Of a stretch of 14,234 nt of DNA, positions 7,022 to 14,234 are shown one piece after another. The DNA comes from an uncultured Dysgonomonas sp. (GTDB lineage Bacteria; Bacteroidota; Bacteroidia; Bacteroidales; Dysgonomonadaceae), in contig CALNCC010000025.1 of the NCBI GenBank assembly GCA_937875275.1, positions 1 to 14,234 on the forward strand, given 5' to 3'. The position numbers were made by a program, and so were the translations under genes. The notes below the pieces were generated by a model, which searched no databases, was not told where the DNA came from, and saw only the letters and a list, made by a program, of their open reading frames with translations. How positions within the stretch are numbered: the first letter of the stretch is position 1; each line of letters begins with the position of its first letter.

Positions 7022-9820
7022 TCAATGTGCCTCGAGCCAGTTCTTACCGGTTCCAGATTCCACTTTCAAAGGAACGGATAATTTGTAAGCATTTTCCATT
7101 TCATCCTTGACAATTTGTGTAACTTTTTCCAATTCGTTGGGATAGACATTGAAGTTGAGTTCGTCATGTACTTGAAGAATCATTTTCGATTTCAGTTTCT
7201 CTTCTTTAAATCGGTTGTATATTTTTGTCATTGCCACCTTGATGAGGTCTGCTGCGCTACCTTGAATGGGGGCATTGATGGCATTGCGCTCGGCATATCC
7301 ACGAACGGTTGCGTTGCGTGAATTGATGTCGGGCAAGAATCGTTTGCGACCGAAGATGGTTTCCACATATCCTTTTTCCTGTGCCGTTTTGATGCTCTCA
7401 TCCATATATTCTTTCACTTGTGGATAGGTTGCGAAATAGCCATCAATAAGCTCTTTGGCTTCTCCACGAGGAATGGTTAAGCGTTCAGCTAACCCGAATA
7501 CTGAAATACCGTAGATGATTCCAAAATTGGCTGTTTTAGCCTTTCGTCGCATATCAGAAGATACTTCACTTAACGGAATTTTATAGATTTTGGCTGCTGT
7601 GGAAGCATGGATATCTTCTTCGCTGTTGAATGCTGATACCATGTTTTCGTCGTTACTCAGTGCTGCCATTATTCGCAACTCTATCTGCGAATAGTCTGCC
7701 GACAAAAATAAACAACCATCTTCACTGACAAATGCTTTTCGGATTTCTTTTCCGTTCTCTCCTCGTATCGGGATGTTCTGAAGATTTGGGTTGCTCGAAC
7801 TTAATCGCCCGGTTGCTGTAACAGTCTGATTGAAAGATGTGTGCAATTTAGAATCCTTGTCAGTCAAGGCAGGTAAAGCATCAATGTAGGTACTCAACAA
7901 TTTTTTGAGTCCACGATATTCGAGTATCATACCCACAATTGGATGTACAGACCTTAGTTTTTCCAACGTTTCTTCACTCGTAACATATTGCCCAGTCTTG
8001 GTTTTCTTGGGTTTATCCACAATCTTGAGTTTGTCGAACAAGATTTCGCCAACTTGCTTTGCCGAGTTTACATTGAATTCACTTTCAGCCAATTTATATA
8101 TCTCTGCTTCGATGTTTTGCATCTCTTTAGTGAGTTCTGTTGACGATTCTTCTAATGCATTCTTATCAAGTTTGACACCTGTATTTTCCATGTCAGCAAG
8201 AACATATACCAATGGGAATTCTATATCATAGAGCAATTTCTTTTCAGCAGGCTTTTGGGCAACTTCTTTCTCCAACAGATGTTTCAATTGGAGGGTAATA
8301 TCTGCATCTTCGCAGGCGTAATCAGAAATCTCTTGAGGATCGAGATCACGCATATTCAGTTGACTTTTTCCTCGTTTGCCAATCAGTTCGTCAATATGTA
8401 TTGTCTTGTAACTGAGATACGCTTCTGCCATATAATCCATCCCGTGTCTGAGTTCCGGGTTGAGGATATAGTGTGCAATCATTGTGTCGAAAATAGGACC
8501 ATTTACCTCGATGTCATATTTTTTGAGTACGATGATGTCGTACTTTATGTTCTGTCCTATTTTTTCGGTCTTCTCATCACTCAAAAGAGAGGAGAAAAGC
8601 TGTATTCTTTCTTTGGCTTCGGCAAAGTCTTTGGATACAGGCACGTAAAATGCTTCCCCTTCTTTTATAGAGAATGACATCCCCACCACTTCGCTCTGAA
8701 CAGGATCGACCCCCGTTGTTTCAGTATCGAAAGCGATGAAAGGGTGTGCAGACAGCTTTTCGATGAGTTGCTTTATCTCGTCATCGTTGTCTATACACTG
8801 ATATGCGTGTTGAACATCATTCAGCCCTTTCAGATTAGAATAGCTTGTGTTTGCTTCTGCTGTCTCTTCAGCTGCTTCCGCATTGACGGGCATGCCAAAG
8901 AGGTCAAGTTGTCCCGATGGCTTCTTGGTAGCGACATTGCTGGTTGGCTTTGCATCCTTCTTCAAAATGCGATTGATGAGAGCTCTGAATTCGAGTTCTT
9001 CAAACAGACTCTCAAGCTTTTCGGCATCGAATCCATCATATTTCAATTCTTCCGCATTGAATTCTATTGGCACATCAGTTTTGATTGTGGCAAGGAATTT
9101 GGAGAAGGTAATGAGTTCTTTATTTTCCTCTACTTTGGTTTTTACACTACCCTTCAGCTTATCTGTATTTTCGAGTAGATTTTCTATACTTCCGAATTCG
9201 CTCAATAATTTTTGAGCTGTTTTGGGACCTACTCCGGGGCATCCTGGTATGTTGTCTGAGGCGTCTCCCATCAAACCCAGATAGTCGATCATTTGTTCTG
9301 GGGATGTAAGCTCATACTTAGCTAGAATGTCCTTACTGTTAAGCGTATCAAATCCAGAATCTCCGAATCGAGGCTTATACATGAATATATGTTCACTGGT
9401 CAGCTGTCCATAGTCCTTGTCAGGAGTAACCATATACACATCAAAATATTCTTTTTCGGCTTTCTTTGATACTGTTCCAATCACGTCGTCAGCCTCATAA
9501 AAAGGAACTTCGAGAATCTTGATGTTGTATGCCTCTATGATGCGCTTGATGATGGGCACAGCATTGCGAATGTCTTCGGGAGTCTCTTGACGTTGAGCTT
9601 TATATTGTTCGTATGCCTCGTGGCGGAATGTTTTTCCGGGAGGATCGAAAGCTACTGCAATGTGAGTCGGGTTTTCCTTATTCAGAATATCTTGCAATGT
9701 GTTGGTAAAACCAAAAGCAGCAGACATATTTTGTCCTTTAGAGTTTACTCTTGGGTTTTTGATAAATGCATAATAAGACCTATATATTAGAGCGTAAGCA
9801 TCAAGTAGAAATAGTTTCAT
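7022..9820 (-). CDS. polA: DNA polymerase I
   Basis: Repair and Okazaki-fragment polymerase with all three activities apparently intact. The start at 9820 gives MKLFLLDAYALIYRSYYAF, the normal family N-terminus; an upstream ATG at 9853 would add 11 unrelated residues. 5' nuclease (about 1-295): metal ligands Asp7, Glu109, Asp111, Asp112, Asp186 and Asp189, plus the PGVGPKTA helix-hairpin-helix. A flexible linker (about 295-345) contains QLDLF at 304-308. 3'-5' exonuclease: DTET with Asp365 and Glu367, NIKYD with Asp428, YACED with Tyr501 and Asp505, so proofreading is predicted, unlike Taq. Polymerase: motif A Asp709 in DYSQIELR, motif B Phe766 in NFGIIYG, motif C Asp886-Glu887 in QVHDE. These sit four residues past the E. 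coli numbers. Phe766 predicts discrimination against dideoxynucleotides. Length 932 residues. It leads a probable two-gene unit with the glycosyltransferase. Confidence 0.97.
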   Translation of the reverse strand: MKLFLLDAYALIYRSYYAFIKNPRVNSKGQNMSAAFGFTNTLQDILNKENPTHIAVAFDPPGKTFRHEAYEQYKAQRQETPEDIRNAVPIIKRIIEAYNIKILEVPFYEADDVIGTVSKKAEKEYFDVYMVTPDKDYGQLTSEHIFMYKPRFGDSGFDTLNSKDILAKYELTSPEQMIDYLGLMGDASDNIPGCPGVGPKTAQKLLSEFGSIENLLENTDKLKGSVKTKVEENKELITFSKFLATIKTDVPIEFNAEELKYDGFDAEKLESLFEELEFRALINRILKKDAKPTSNVATKKPSGQLDLFGMPVNAEAAEETAEANTSYSNLKGLNDVQHAYQCIDNDDEIKQLIEKLSAHPFIAFDTETTGVDPVQSEVVGMSFSIKEGEAFYVPVSKDFAEAKERIQLFSSLLSDEKTEKIGQNIKYDIIVLKKYDIEVNGPIFDTMIAHYILNPELRHGMDYMAEAYLSYKTIHIDELIGKRGKSQLNMRDLDPQEISDYACEDADITLQLKHLLEKEVAQKPAEKKLLYDIEFPLVYVLADMENTGVKLDKNALEESSTELTKEMQNIEAEIYKLAESEFNVNSAKQVGEILFDKLKIVDKPKKTKTGQYVTSEETLEKLRSVHPIVGMILEYRGLKKLLSTYIDALPALTDKDSKLHTSFNQTVTATGRLSSSNPNLQNIPIRGENGKEIRKAFVSEDGCLFLSADYSQIELRIMAALSNDENMVSAFNSEEDIHASTAAKIYKIPLSEVSSDMRRKAKTANFGIIYGISVFGLAERLTIPRGEAKELIDGYFATYPQVKEYMDESIKTAQEKGYVETIFGRKRFLPDINSRNATVRGYAERNAINAPIQGSAADLIKVAMTKIYNRFKEEKLKSKMILQVHDELNFNVYPNELEKVTQIVKDEMENAYKLSVPLKVESGTGKNWLEAH

Positions 9821-9962
9821 GAGGTTATCGTTATATGTGTAATAAAGGCGCAAGTTAGCGAAAAATTTGAGAGGAGAAGAGTGCGCTATCTGTTCGATTT
9901 CTACTTTTGGCGTTATATTGAACTTATATACAAATTCGTAGGGATATAAGATGAATAATTTG

Positions 9963-9970
9963 TAAATTTG
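9963..9970 (+). promoter_or_regulatory. Bacteroides-type -7 promoter element for the polyprenyl synthase
   Basis: TAAATTTG fits TAnnTTTG exactly and ends 21 bases before the ATG at 9992. The same bases contain the TTG at 9968 that would extend the protein; a promoter here would place the transcript start downstream of that TTG, supporting the ATG. A second match, TACTTTTG at 9902-9909, is a weaker alternative giving a longer leader. Confidence 0.55.
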
Positions 9971-9991
9971 CGTCTTATCGGAAAATATTAT

Positions 9992-10963
9992 ATGGACAAA
10001 AGACTTTTAGTTGCCAAACCGGTTTCTGTAGAATTGGAAAAATTCAATGTTTATTATAGAGAATCAGTATTTTCTAATAATCAACGTATACAGAAAGTTA
10101 TTGATCACATAATGAAGAGTGATGGGAAGAAAATCCGTCCTATTTTGTTATTACTCGCAGCCAAAGCATGTGGAGAGATTAATATGCTAACTTATAATTC
10201 GGCAATCACGGTAGAGCTTCTACATACCGCCTCATTGATACATGACGATGTGGTGGACGAATCTTTTATGAGACGTGGAAAACCGTCGTTGAATGCAGTC
10301 TTTGACAATAAAATGGCGATACTTGTCGGCGACTATTTTCTTTCCACAGCCTTGATGAAAGCCGTGCTTACGGGAAATATAGACATTATATCGGATATCT
10401 CATCGTTGGGGAGAGCATTAGCCGAAGGAGAGATAACCCAACTGTCCTTGGTGAAAGAAATGGTTCTCGACGAAGAAGAATATTTTGAGGTAATAAAGAA
10501 AAAGACCGCGTCGCTGATGTCGACCTGTATGAAGATAGGGGCGGTATCGGCAGGAGGAACAAGCGAAGAGGTAGAGCTTTTTCGCCAATTAGGAGAGTAT
10601 TTGGGTCTTTGTTTCCAGTTGAGAGATGATATTTTCGACTATTTCAAAGACAATGTAGGCAAACCGACCGGTAATGATATACGCGAAGGAAAAGTTACCC
10701 TTCCCCTACTCCATGCTCTTGGCACGGTTTCATCGGACGAAAGAGACGAGATATTACAAATCATGTCTTCGAAAAATTTCACTGATGAAAATGTATTTAA
10801 GCTGATGGAATTTGCGAAAACAAATGGCGGGATAGATTATGCTTACCAAAAAATAGAATCGTATAGGAATCGTATGGAAGAGTTGATATCGAAGATAGAG
10901 AATGAAGATATTAAAGAGGCTCTATATGTTGCGATAGACTATATCGTAGAGCGCATTTATTAA
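9992..10963 (+). CDS. Long-chain trans-polyprenyl diphosphate synthase
   Basis: Condenses isopentenyl diphosphate onto an allylic diphosphate to make a long all-trans chain. In this lineage it most likely supplies the menaquinone side chain. The first Asp-rich motif is DDVVD at 85-89, within LIHDDVVDESFMRRGKPSLN; the second is DDIFD at 212-216, within LRDDIFDYF. GKKIRP near residue 46 binds the homoallylic diphosphate. All are intact. The ATG at 9992 gives 323 residues, the usual size; a TTG start at 9968 would add eight residues and collide with the promoter motif. Chain length (hepta, octa, deca or longer) cannot be read reliably from the sequence, so I give no symbol. It is divergent from polA, with 171 bases between starts, and heads a two-gene unit with the AIM24-family gene. 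Confidence 0.93.
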   Translation: MDKRLLVAKPVSVELEKFNVYYRESVFSNNQRIQKVIDHIMKSDGKKIRPILLLLAAKACGEINMLTYNSAITVELLHTASLIHDDVVDESFMRRGKPSLNAVFDNKMAILVGDYFLSTALMKAVLTGNIDIISDISSLGRALAEGEITQLSLVKEMVLDEEEYFEVIKKKTASLMSTCMKIGAVSAGGTSEEVELFRQLGEYLGLCFQLRDDIFDYFKDNVGKPTGNDIREGKVTLPLLHALGTVSSDERDEILQIMSSKNFTDENVFKLMEFAKTNGGIDYAYQKIESYRNRMEELISKIENEDIKEALYVAIDYIVERIY

Positions 10964-10981
10964 CATAACGATTATAAGAAG

Positions 10982-11674
10982 ATGAATAAATATTCGATTC
11001 AAGCGTTTCTTAACGAAACAGCACAAGACGACTCAAAGAAAGATTTTTTTCAGTTAGAGAAAGATTATCTCTTGGAACTAAATGTTAATAATCAAACTGT
11101 ATTGATAAAAAAAGGTGCTATGGTGGCCTATGATGGTAACATCAAGTTCGAAAGAGAAGGTCTGTTGAGCAAAGGGTTGAATAATCTGCTGAAGAAAGCA
11201 ATCACAGGAGAGGGTACAACTATGATGCGAGCTTCGGGATCGGGACGTATTTATGTTGCCGACATGGCGAAGAAAATCAGAATACTATATCTCGAAAACG
11301 AGTCGATAAACGTCAATGGAAATGATATACTTGCCCATGAGCAATCTTTGACATTCAACATAAAGATGATGAAAAGTGTTGCCGGCATGATGGGTGGCGG
11401 TCTGTTTCAGATAAATCTGAATGGCACGGGTCATGTTGCGATAACAACACATGGCGATCCTCTTACCTTGTGTGTCAAACCCGGCAGTCCGGTATATACC
11501 GACCCCAATGCGACGGTGGCTTGGTCGGGCAATCTGACACCATCCATCAAGGCAGATGTGTCTATGAAAACATTTATAGGACGAGGAAGCGGCGAGAGCC
11601 TCCAAATGAAATTTGAAGGAGAGGGCTGGGTTATCGTTCAGCCTTACGAAGAAACATACCATACTACTGATTGA
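10982..11674 (+). CDS. AIM24-family protein (TIGR00266-like), function unknown
   Basis: A soluble-looking, all-beta protein of 230 residues with no signal peptide or membrane segment. The C-terminal two thirds is characteristic of the AIM24 / TIGR00266 family: glycine-rich segments around GSGRIYVADMAKKIRILYL, a GMMGGGLFQINLNGTGHVAI stretch, then VKPGSPVYTDPNATVAWS and a closing FEGEGWVIVQPYE. The family is named for yeast Aim24, a mitochondrial inner-membrane protein; bacterial members are widespread without an agreed role, and labels such as transcriptional regulator are unsupported here because no DNA-binding domain is visible. It follows the polyprenyl synthase by 18 bases and precedes a terminator, so the two form a closed pair. 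That pairing hints at a membrane or quinone link but proves nothing. Confidence 0.85.
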   Translation: MNKYSIQAFLNETAQDDSKKDFFQLEKDYLLELNVNNQTVLIKKGAMVAYDGNIKFEREGLLSKGLNNLLKKAITGEGTTMMRASGSGRIYVADMAKKIRILYLENESINVNGNDILAHEQSLTFNIKMMKSVAGMMGGGLFQINLNGTGHVAITTHGDPLTLCVKPGSPVYTDPNATVAWSGNLTPSIKADVSMKTFIGRGSGESLQMKFEGEGWVIVQPYEETYHTTD

Positions 11675-11707
11675 AGATAGGGGATAGATTCATCCTAACG
11701 GTAAAGG

Positions 11708-11736
11708 GCTGCAAAAGAAGTTTTTTGTAGCTTTTT
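11708..11736 (+). terminator. Intrinsic terminator after the AIM24-family gene
   Basis: GCTGCAAAA (11708-11716) pairs with TTTTGTAGC (11723-11731) over nine positions, one of them G-U, around a 6-base loop. Five T's follow (11732-11736). A weaker A/G-T extension lies on the outside. It closes the synthase-AIM24 unit 33 bases after the stop codon, before the hpt promoter. Confidence 0.7.
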
Positions 11737-11770
11737 CATTTCAGAGGCAAAAACTTACAGTAAATTGTAC

Positions 11771-11778
11771 TACTTTTG
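11771..11778 (+). promoter_or_regulatory. Bacteroides-type -7 promoter element for hpt
   Basis: TACTTTTG fits TAnnTTTG and ends 23 bases before the hpt ATG, downstream of the preceding terminator. This is where a new transcription unit is expected. No convincing TTTG -33 element is present. Confidence 0.55.
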
Positions 11779-11801
11779 TAAATCCATATTTTTTACAGAA
11801 A

Positions 11802-12338
11802 ATGAAAAGAATAACGATTAAAGATAAGGAATTTGATATATTTATCACTCGTGAAGTAATTGCGGATGCTATAGACAAAATAGCAACGAAAATGAGTGAA
11901 GACTTAAAAGATCGTAATCCGCTTTTTATCTGCGTGTTGAACGGTTCGTTTATGTTTGCGTCCGAGTTGATGAAAAGAGTAAATATTCCGGCAGAGGTTT
12001 CATTTGTGAAGATGTCATCTTATGTAGGAACGTCGTCTACCGGAGCTGTGAAAGAAATATACGGGCTGCAAGAAGATATATCGGGTCGGACAGTAGTTAT
12101 TGTCGAAGACATCGTGGACACAGGAAATACGATGAAGCAGATGCTTGACCAATTGAATGCAAAGAATCCGAAGGAAATATTGGTATCGTCTTTGTTGTTG
12201 AAGCCTGAGGCTTTGGTGCAGGATGTGCCTCTGAACTATATTGCACTGGAGATTCCTGATGCATTCGTGGTAGGCTATGGTCTCGACTATGACGGCTATG
12301 GTCGCAATTTGCCGGATATATATCAGGTAGTAGATTAA
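11802..12338 (+). CDS. hpt: Hypoxanthine (guanine) phosphoribosyltransferase
   Basis: Joins hypoxanthine, and probably guanine, to PRPP, giving IMP or GMP and pyrophosphate in the cytosol. The type I phosphoribosyltransferase signature VVIVEDIVDTGNTM begins at residue 98, with the Glu102-Asp103 pair and the DTGNT PRPP loop. Upstream, ICVLNGSFMFASELM is the conserved PPi-loop segment, and SSYVGTSSTG the flexible active-site loop. The C-terminal segment from about 150 (LNYIALEIPDAFVVGYGLDYDGYGRNLPDIY) carries the purine-binding Phe-Val and Asp residues of Hpt proteins. At 178 residues it is of normal length. It opens the hpt-adk-obg run under its own promoter element and would use bases released by the phosphorylase at 5086-5901. 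Confidence 0.96.
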   Translation: MKRITIKDKEFDIFITREVIADAIDKIATKMSEDLKDRNPLFICVLNGSFMFASELMKRVNIPAEVSFVKMSSYVGTSSTGAVKEIYGLQEDISGRTVVIVEDIVDTGNTMKQMLDQLNAKNPKEILVSSLLLKPEALVQDVPLNYIALEIPDAFVVGYGLDYDGYGRNLPDIYQVVD

Positions 12339-12367
12339 ATTATTCATATATAAAAATTATCAATATT

Positions 12368-12940
12368 ATGTTGAATGTTGTAATTTTCGGAGCTCCGGGT
12401 TCCGGTAAAGGAACTCAAAGTGAGAATCTTATAAAGAAATATAACTTAGCTCATATTTCGACAGGAGATGTGTTGAGATCGGAAATGAAAAATGGGACAA
12501 AGTTGGGTAAACTTGCCGAAGACTATATCTCGAAAGGGCAATTAGTACCTGACGATGTTATCATCGGGATGCTTGCCGATGTACTTGAAACGAAAAAAGG
12601 TTCTAATGGCGTTATCTTCGACGGATTTCCAAGAACACTGGCTCAGGGAGAGGCATTGGATCAGATGTTGAGCGAAAAAGGGCAGAGTGTTTCTACTGTT
12701 ATCAGCCTCGAAGTTGATGAGCCTGAGTTGATTGATCGTTTATTGAAACGTGGACAGCAGTCGGGTCGTTCCGACGATAATCTGGAGACTATCAAATCGC
12801 GTCTCGATGTCTATAATAATCAGACATCTCCGTTGAAGGAATACTATAAAACATCGGGTAAGCTGGCTTCAATAAAAGGAGTTGGGACTGTTGATGAAAT
12901 CTTCGGAAGAATATCTGAAGTTATAGACAATCTAAAATAA
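12368..12940 (+). CDS. adk: Adenylate kinase, short form without zinc-finger LID
   Basis: Interconverts ATP plus AMP with two ADP; essential for nucleotide balance. The P-loop GAPGSGKGT is at 8-16 with Lys14. The AMP-binding segment follows: HISTGDVLRSEM, then LVPDDVI, then IFDGFPRTLAQGEALD. The LID region RGQQSGRSDDNLETIKSRL is short, lacks the four cysteines of zinc-binding forms, and keeps the arginines that contact phosphates. At 190 residues it fits the short type found across Bacteroidota. It starts 29 bases after hpt and is very likely cotranscribed with it. A strong terminator-like hairpin begins 14 bases after its stop codon. Confidence 0.97.
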   Translation: MLNVVIFGAPGSGKGTQSENLIKKYNLAHISTGDVLRSEMKNGTKLGKLAEDYISKGQLVPDDVIIGMLADVLETKKGSNGVIFDGFPRTLAQGEALDQMLSEKGQSVSTVISLEVDEPELIDRLLKRGQQSGRSDDNLETIKSRLDVYNNQTSPLKEYYKTSGKLASIKGVGTVDEIFGRISEVIDNLK

Positions 12941-12954
12941 TTACAAACATATCC

Positions 12955-13006
12955 GAGGGGAAGTTAATAATGGCGTTTCATGTCATTTAACTTCCCTTCG
13001 TTTTTT
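12955..13006 (+). terminator. Strong hairpin with T-run between adk and obg (terminator or attenuator)
   Basis: The arm at 12955-12967 (GAGGGGAAGTTAA) pairs with 12987-12999 (TTAACTTCCCTTC) over 13 positions with one G-U, around a 19-base loop. One G and then six T's (13001-13006) follow. By form it is the best intrinsic terminator in the window. It ends only 14 bases before the obg ATG, leaving no room for a promoter after it. Confidence 0.75.
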
Positions 13007-13020
13007 AATCAGAAATAACA

Positions 13021-14172
13021 ATGTCAGGATCAAATTTCATAGACTATGTAAAAATCTACTGCCGGTCGGGGAAGGGTGGGAGAGGATCAACCCATTTTCG
13101 TCGCGAGAAGTATATACCCAAAGGTGGACCTGACGGAGGTGACGGAGGTGATGGAGGCCATGTAATCCTTAAAGGGAACAGAGGTTTCTGGACACTACTT
13201 CATCTTAAATTTAAAAGACACATACTCGCCGGTCATGGTGAGGGTGGAACAGGGCGCTCATCCACCGGAAAAGGAGGGAAGTCGGAAATCATAGAAGTAC
13301 CTTGCGGAACTGTTGCTTATGATGGGCTGACCGGAGAATACCTTTGCGATGTAACAGAAGACGGGCAAGAGGTTGTTTTGCTCAAAGGGGGGCGAGGCGG
13401 TAAGGGAAATACTTTCTTCAAGACGTCGACCAATCAGGCTCCGCGTTATGCCCAACCGGGAGAGCCTTACGAGGAACGTCGTGTGATACTTGAGCTGAAA
13501 GTGCTTGCCGATGTTGGTCTTGTAGGATTTCCGAATGCAGGAAAATCGACATTGCTGTCTGTAATGACCGCAGCCAAACCAAAGATTGCAAACTATCCGT
13601 TTACTACTCTCGAACCGAACTTAGGCATTGTGAGTTATCGTGATTTCAAGTCATTTGCGATAGCCGATATTCCGGGTATTATAGAGGGTGCAAGTGAGGG
13701 TAAAGGTCTTGGTTTACGTTTCCTCAGACATATAGAAAGAAACTCTTTGCTGTTGTTCCTTGTGCCGGCCGATGCTGACGACATTCATCAGGAGTATAAG
13801 ATATTGCTAAACGAATTGGTTCAATATAATCCGGAACTTTTGGATAAGAAACGGATACTGGCAATTTCCAAATCAGACATGCTCGATGATGAACTGATAG
13901 AAGAAATACGTAAAGACTTGCCGGATGTTCCTCACATATTCATTTCATCTGTTATAGGGAAAGGCATTACAGAGTTGAAAGACTTGCTTTGGAAAGAGCT
14001 GAATAGCGATGGAGAGTATCAGAAATCAATGGACATATCGCATCGTAATTTAGATATCAAATCGATGAATATAGATCTGGATGATGATATCGACATTCCG
14101 GAAGATGAGCTTGCCGATGAGGATGACTCTGATTATGAGTATTATGATGAAGAAGAATGGAATGATGAATAA
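13021..14172 (+). CDS. obg: Obg/CgtA GTPase, ribosome-associated
   Basis: Essential GTPase that binds the 50S subunit during late assembly and links growth to the stringent response. The N-terminal Obg domain (about 1-158) is glycine-rich, with the GGPDGGDGGDGG and GKGGRGGKG-type repeats of the family. The G domain follows: G1 GFPNAGKST at 169-177 with Lys175, a TTLEPN switch I segment, G3 DIPG at 216-219, G4 SKSD at 283-286 (Ser in place of the usual Asn or Thr), and G5 SSV at 309-311. There is no OCT domain; instead the last 45 or so residues are a highly acidic tail rich in Asp, Glu and Tyr, as in other Bacteroidota. Length 383 residues. It lies 80 bases after adk, with a terminator-like hairpin in between. 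Confidence 0.96.
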   Translation: MSGSNFIDYVKIYCRSGKGGRGSTHFRREKYIPKGGPDGGDGGDGGHVILKGNRGFWTLLHLKFKRHILAGHGEGGTGRSSTGKGGKSEIIEVPCGTVAYDGLTGEYLCDVTEDGQEVVLLKGGRGGKGNTFFKTSTNQAPRYAQPGEPYEERRVILELKVLADVGLVGFPNAGKSTLLSVMTAAKPKIANYPFTTLEPNLGIVSYRDFKSFAIADIPGIIEGASEGKGLGLRFLRHIERNSLLLFLVPADADDIHQEYKILLNELVQYNPELLDKKRILAISKSDMLDDELIEEIRKDLPDVPHIFISSVIGKGITELKDLLWKELNSDGEYQKSMDISHRNLDIKSMNIDLDDDIDIPEDELADEDDSDYEYYDEEEWNDE

Positions 14173-14194
14173 CAAAAGGTTATAAAAAAGGAAA

Positions 14195-14212
14195 GGTTGT
14201 CTCACGACAACC
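14195..14212 (+). terminator. Hairpin after obg, possible terminator or leader of the next gene
   Basis: GGTTGTC (14195-14201) and GACAACC (14206-14212) form a perfect 7-bp stem with a 4-base loop. AAGGTTA (14176-14182) and TAACCTT (14225-14231) could enclose it as an outer stem. No T-run follows before the window ends, so its function is open. Confidence 0.35.
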
Positions 14213-14234
14213 AATCTTCATTGTTAACCTTAAA

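Noticed and set aside
7115..9215. Several plus-strand open frames of 68-144 codons opposite polA
   Set aside because: They lie wholly antisense to a well-conserved polA with all motifs intact, show no recognisable domains, and have compositions typical of complementary-strand shadows.
9821..9853. Eleven-residue N-terminal extension of Pol I from the ATG at 9853
   Set aside because: The family begins at MKLFLLDAYAL, and the extra residues do not resemble any part of PolA.
11285..11662. 125-codon minus-strand frame opposite the AIM24-family gene
   Set aside because: Fully inside a conserved gene on the other strand, with Cys/His/Arg-rich shadow composition and no promoter element.
1..14234. 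Mobile elements, CRISPR arrays, tRNA or rRNA genes, defence systems
   Set aside because: No transposase, integrase, regularly spaced repeats, cloverleaf-like segment or defence-type domain was seen on either strand.

Overview
The window is a stretch of mostly housekeeping chromosome from a member of the Bacteroidota, most likely order Bacteroidales. Three things point there: low G+C with long A/T-rich gaps, several matches to the Bacteroides-type -7 promoter element TAnnTTTG just upstream of plus-strand genes, and protein features typical of the group (67K-type SppA, short zinc-free adenylate kinase, Obg with an acidic tail). A Dysgonomonas- or Parabacteroides-like genus is plausible but cannot be fixed from the sequence. 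No rRNA, tRNA, CRISPR array, insertion sequence or phage gene was seen.

Layout, left to right. Positions 1-134 hold the possible 3' end of an unidentified plus-strand gene, converging on a secreted SGNH/GDSL esterase (84-794, minus). A 585-base A/T-rich gap separates this from a plus-strand operon-like run: sppA (1380-3134), lpxK (3154-4215), a thioredoxin-fold lipoprotein (4254-5006) and a purine nucleoside phosphorylase (5086-5901). The phosphorylase converges, with one base between stop codons, on a minus-strand pair: DNA polymerase I (9820-7022) followed by a GT-B glycosyltransferase (6994-5903). Divergent from polA is a plus-strand pair: a long-chain polyprenyl diphosphate synthase (9992-10963) and an AIM24-family protein (10982-11674), closed by a good intrinsic terminator. 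A new promoter then starts hpt (11802-12338), adk (12368-12940) and, after a strong hairpin with a T-run, obg (13021-14172).

Functional themes are envelope (SppA, LpxK, two exported proteins, a glycosyltransferase, polyprenyl diphosphate), purine salvage and nucleotide balance (phosphorylase, Hpt, Adk), and replication or ribosome assembly (Pol I, Obg). The phosphorylase releases purine bases that Hpt can convert to nucleotides, although the two genes lie in separate transcription units.

I did not find a clear new multi-gene system. The best leads are: a terminator-like hairpin ending only 14 bases before the obg start; an exact sliding-clamp-binding pentapeptide in the Pol I linker; an Asp in place of the specificity Asn in the purine nucleoside phosphorylase; a redox lipoprotein with an unusual CPGC motif lying within the lpxK-phosphorylase operon; and a cluster of five near-identical 9-mers in the sppA upstream gap.
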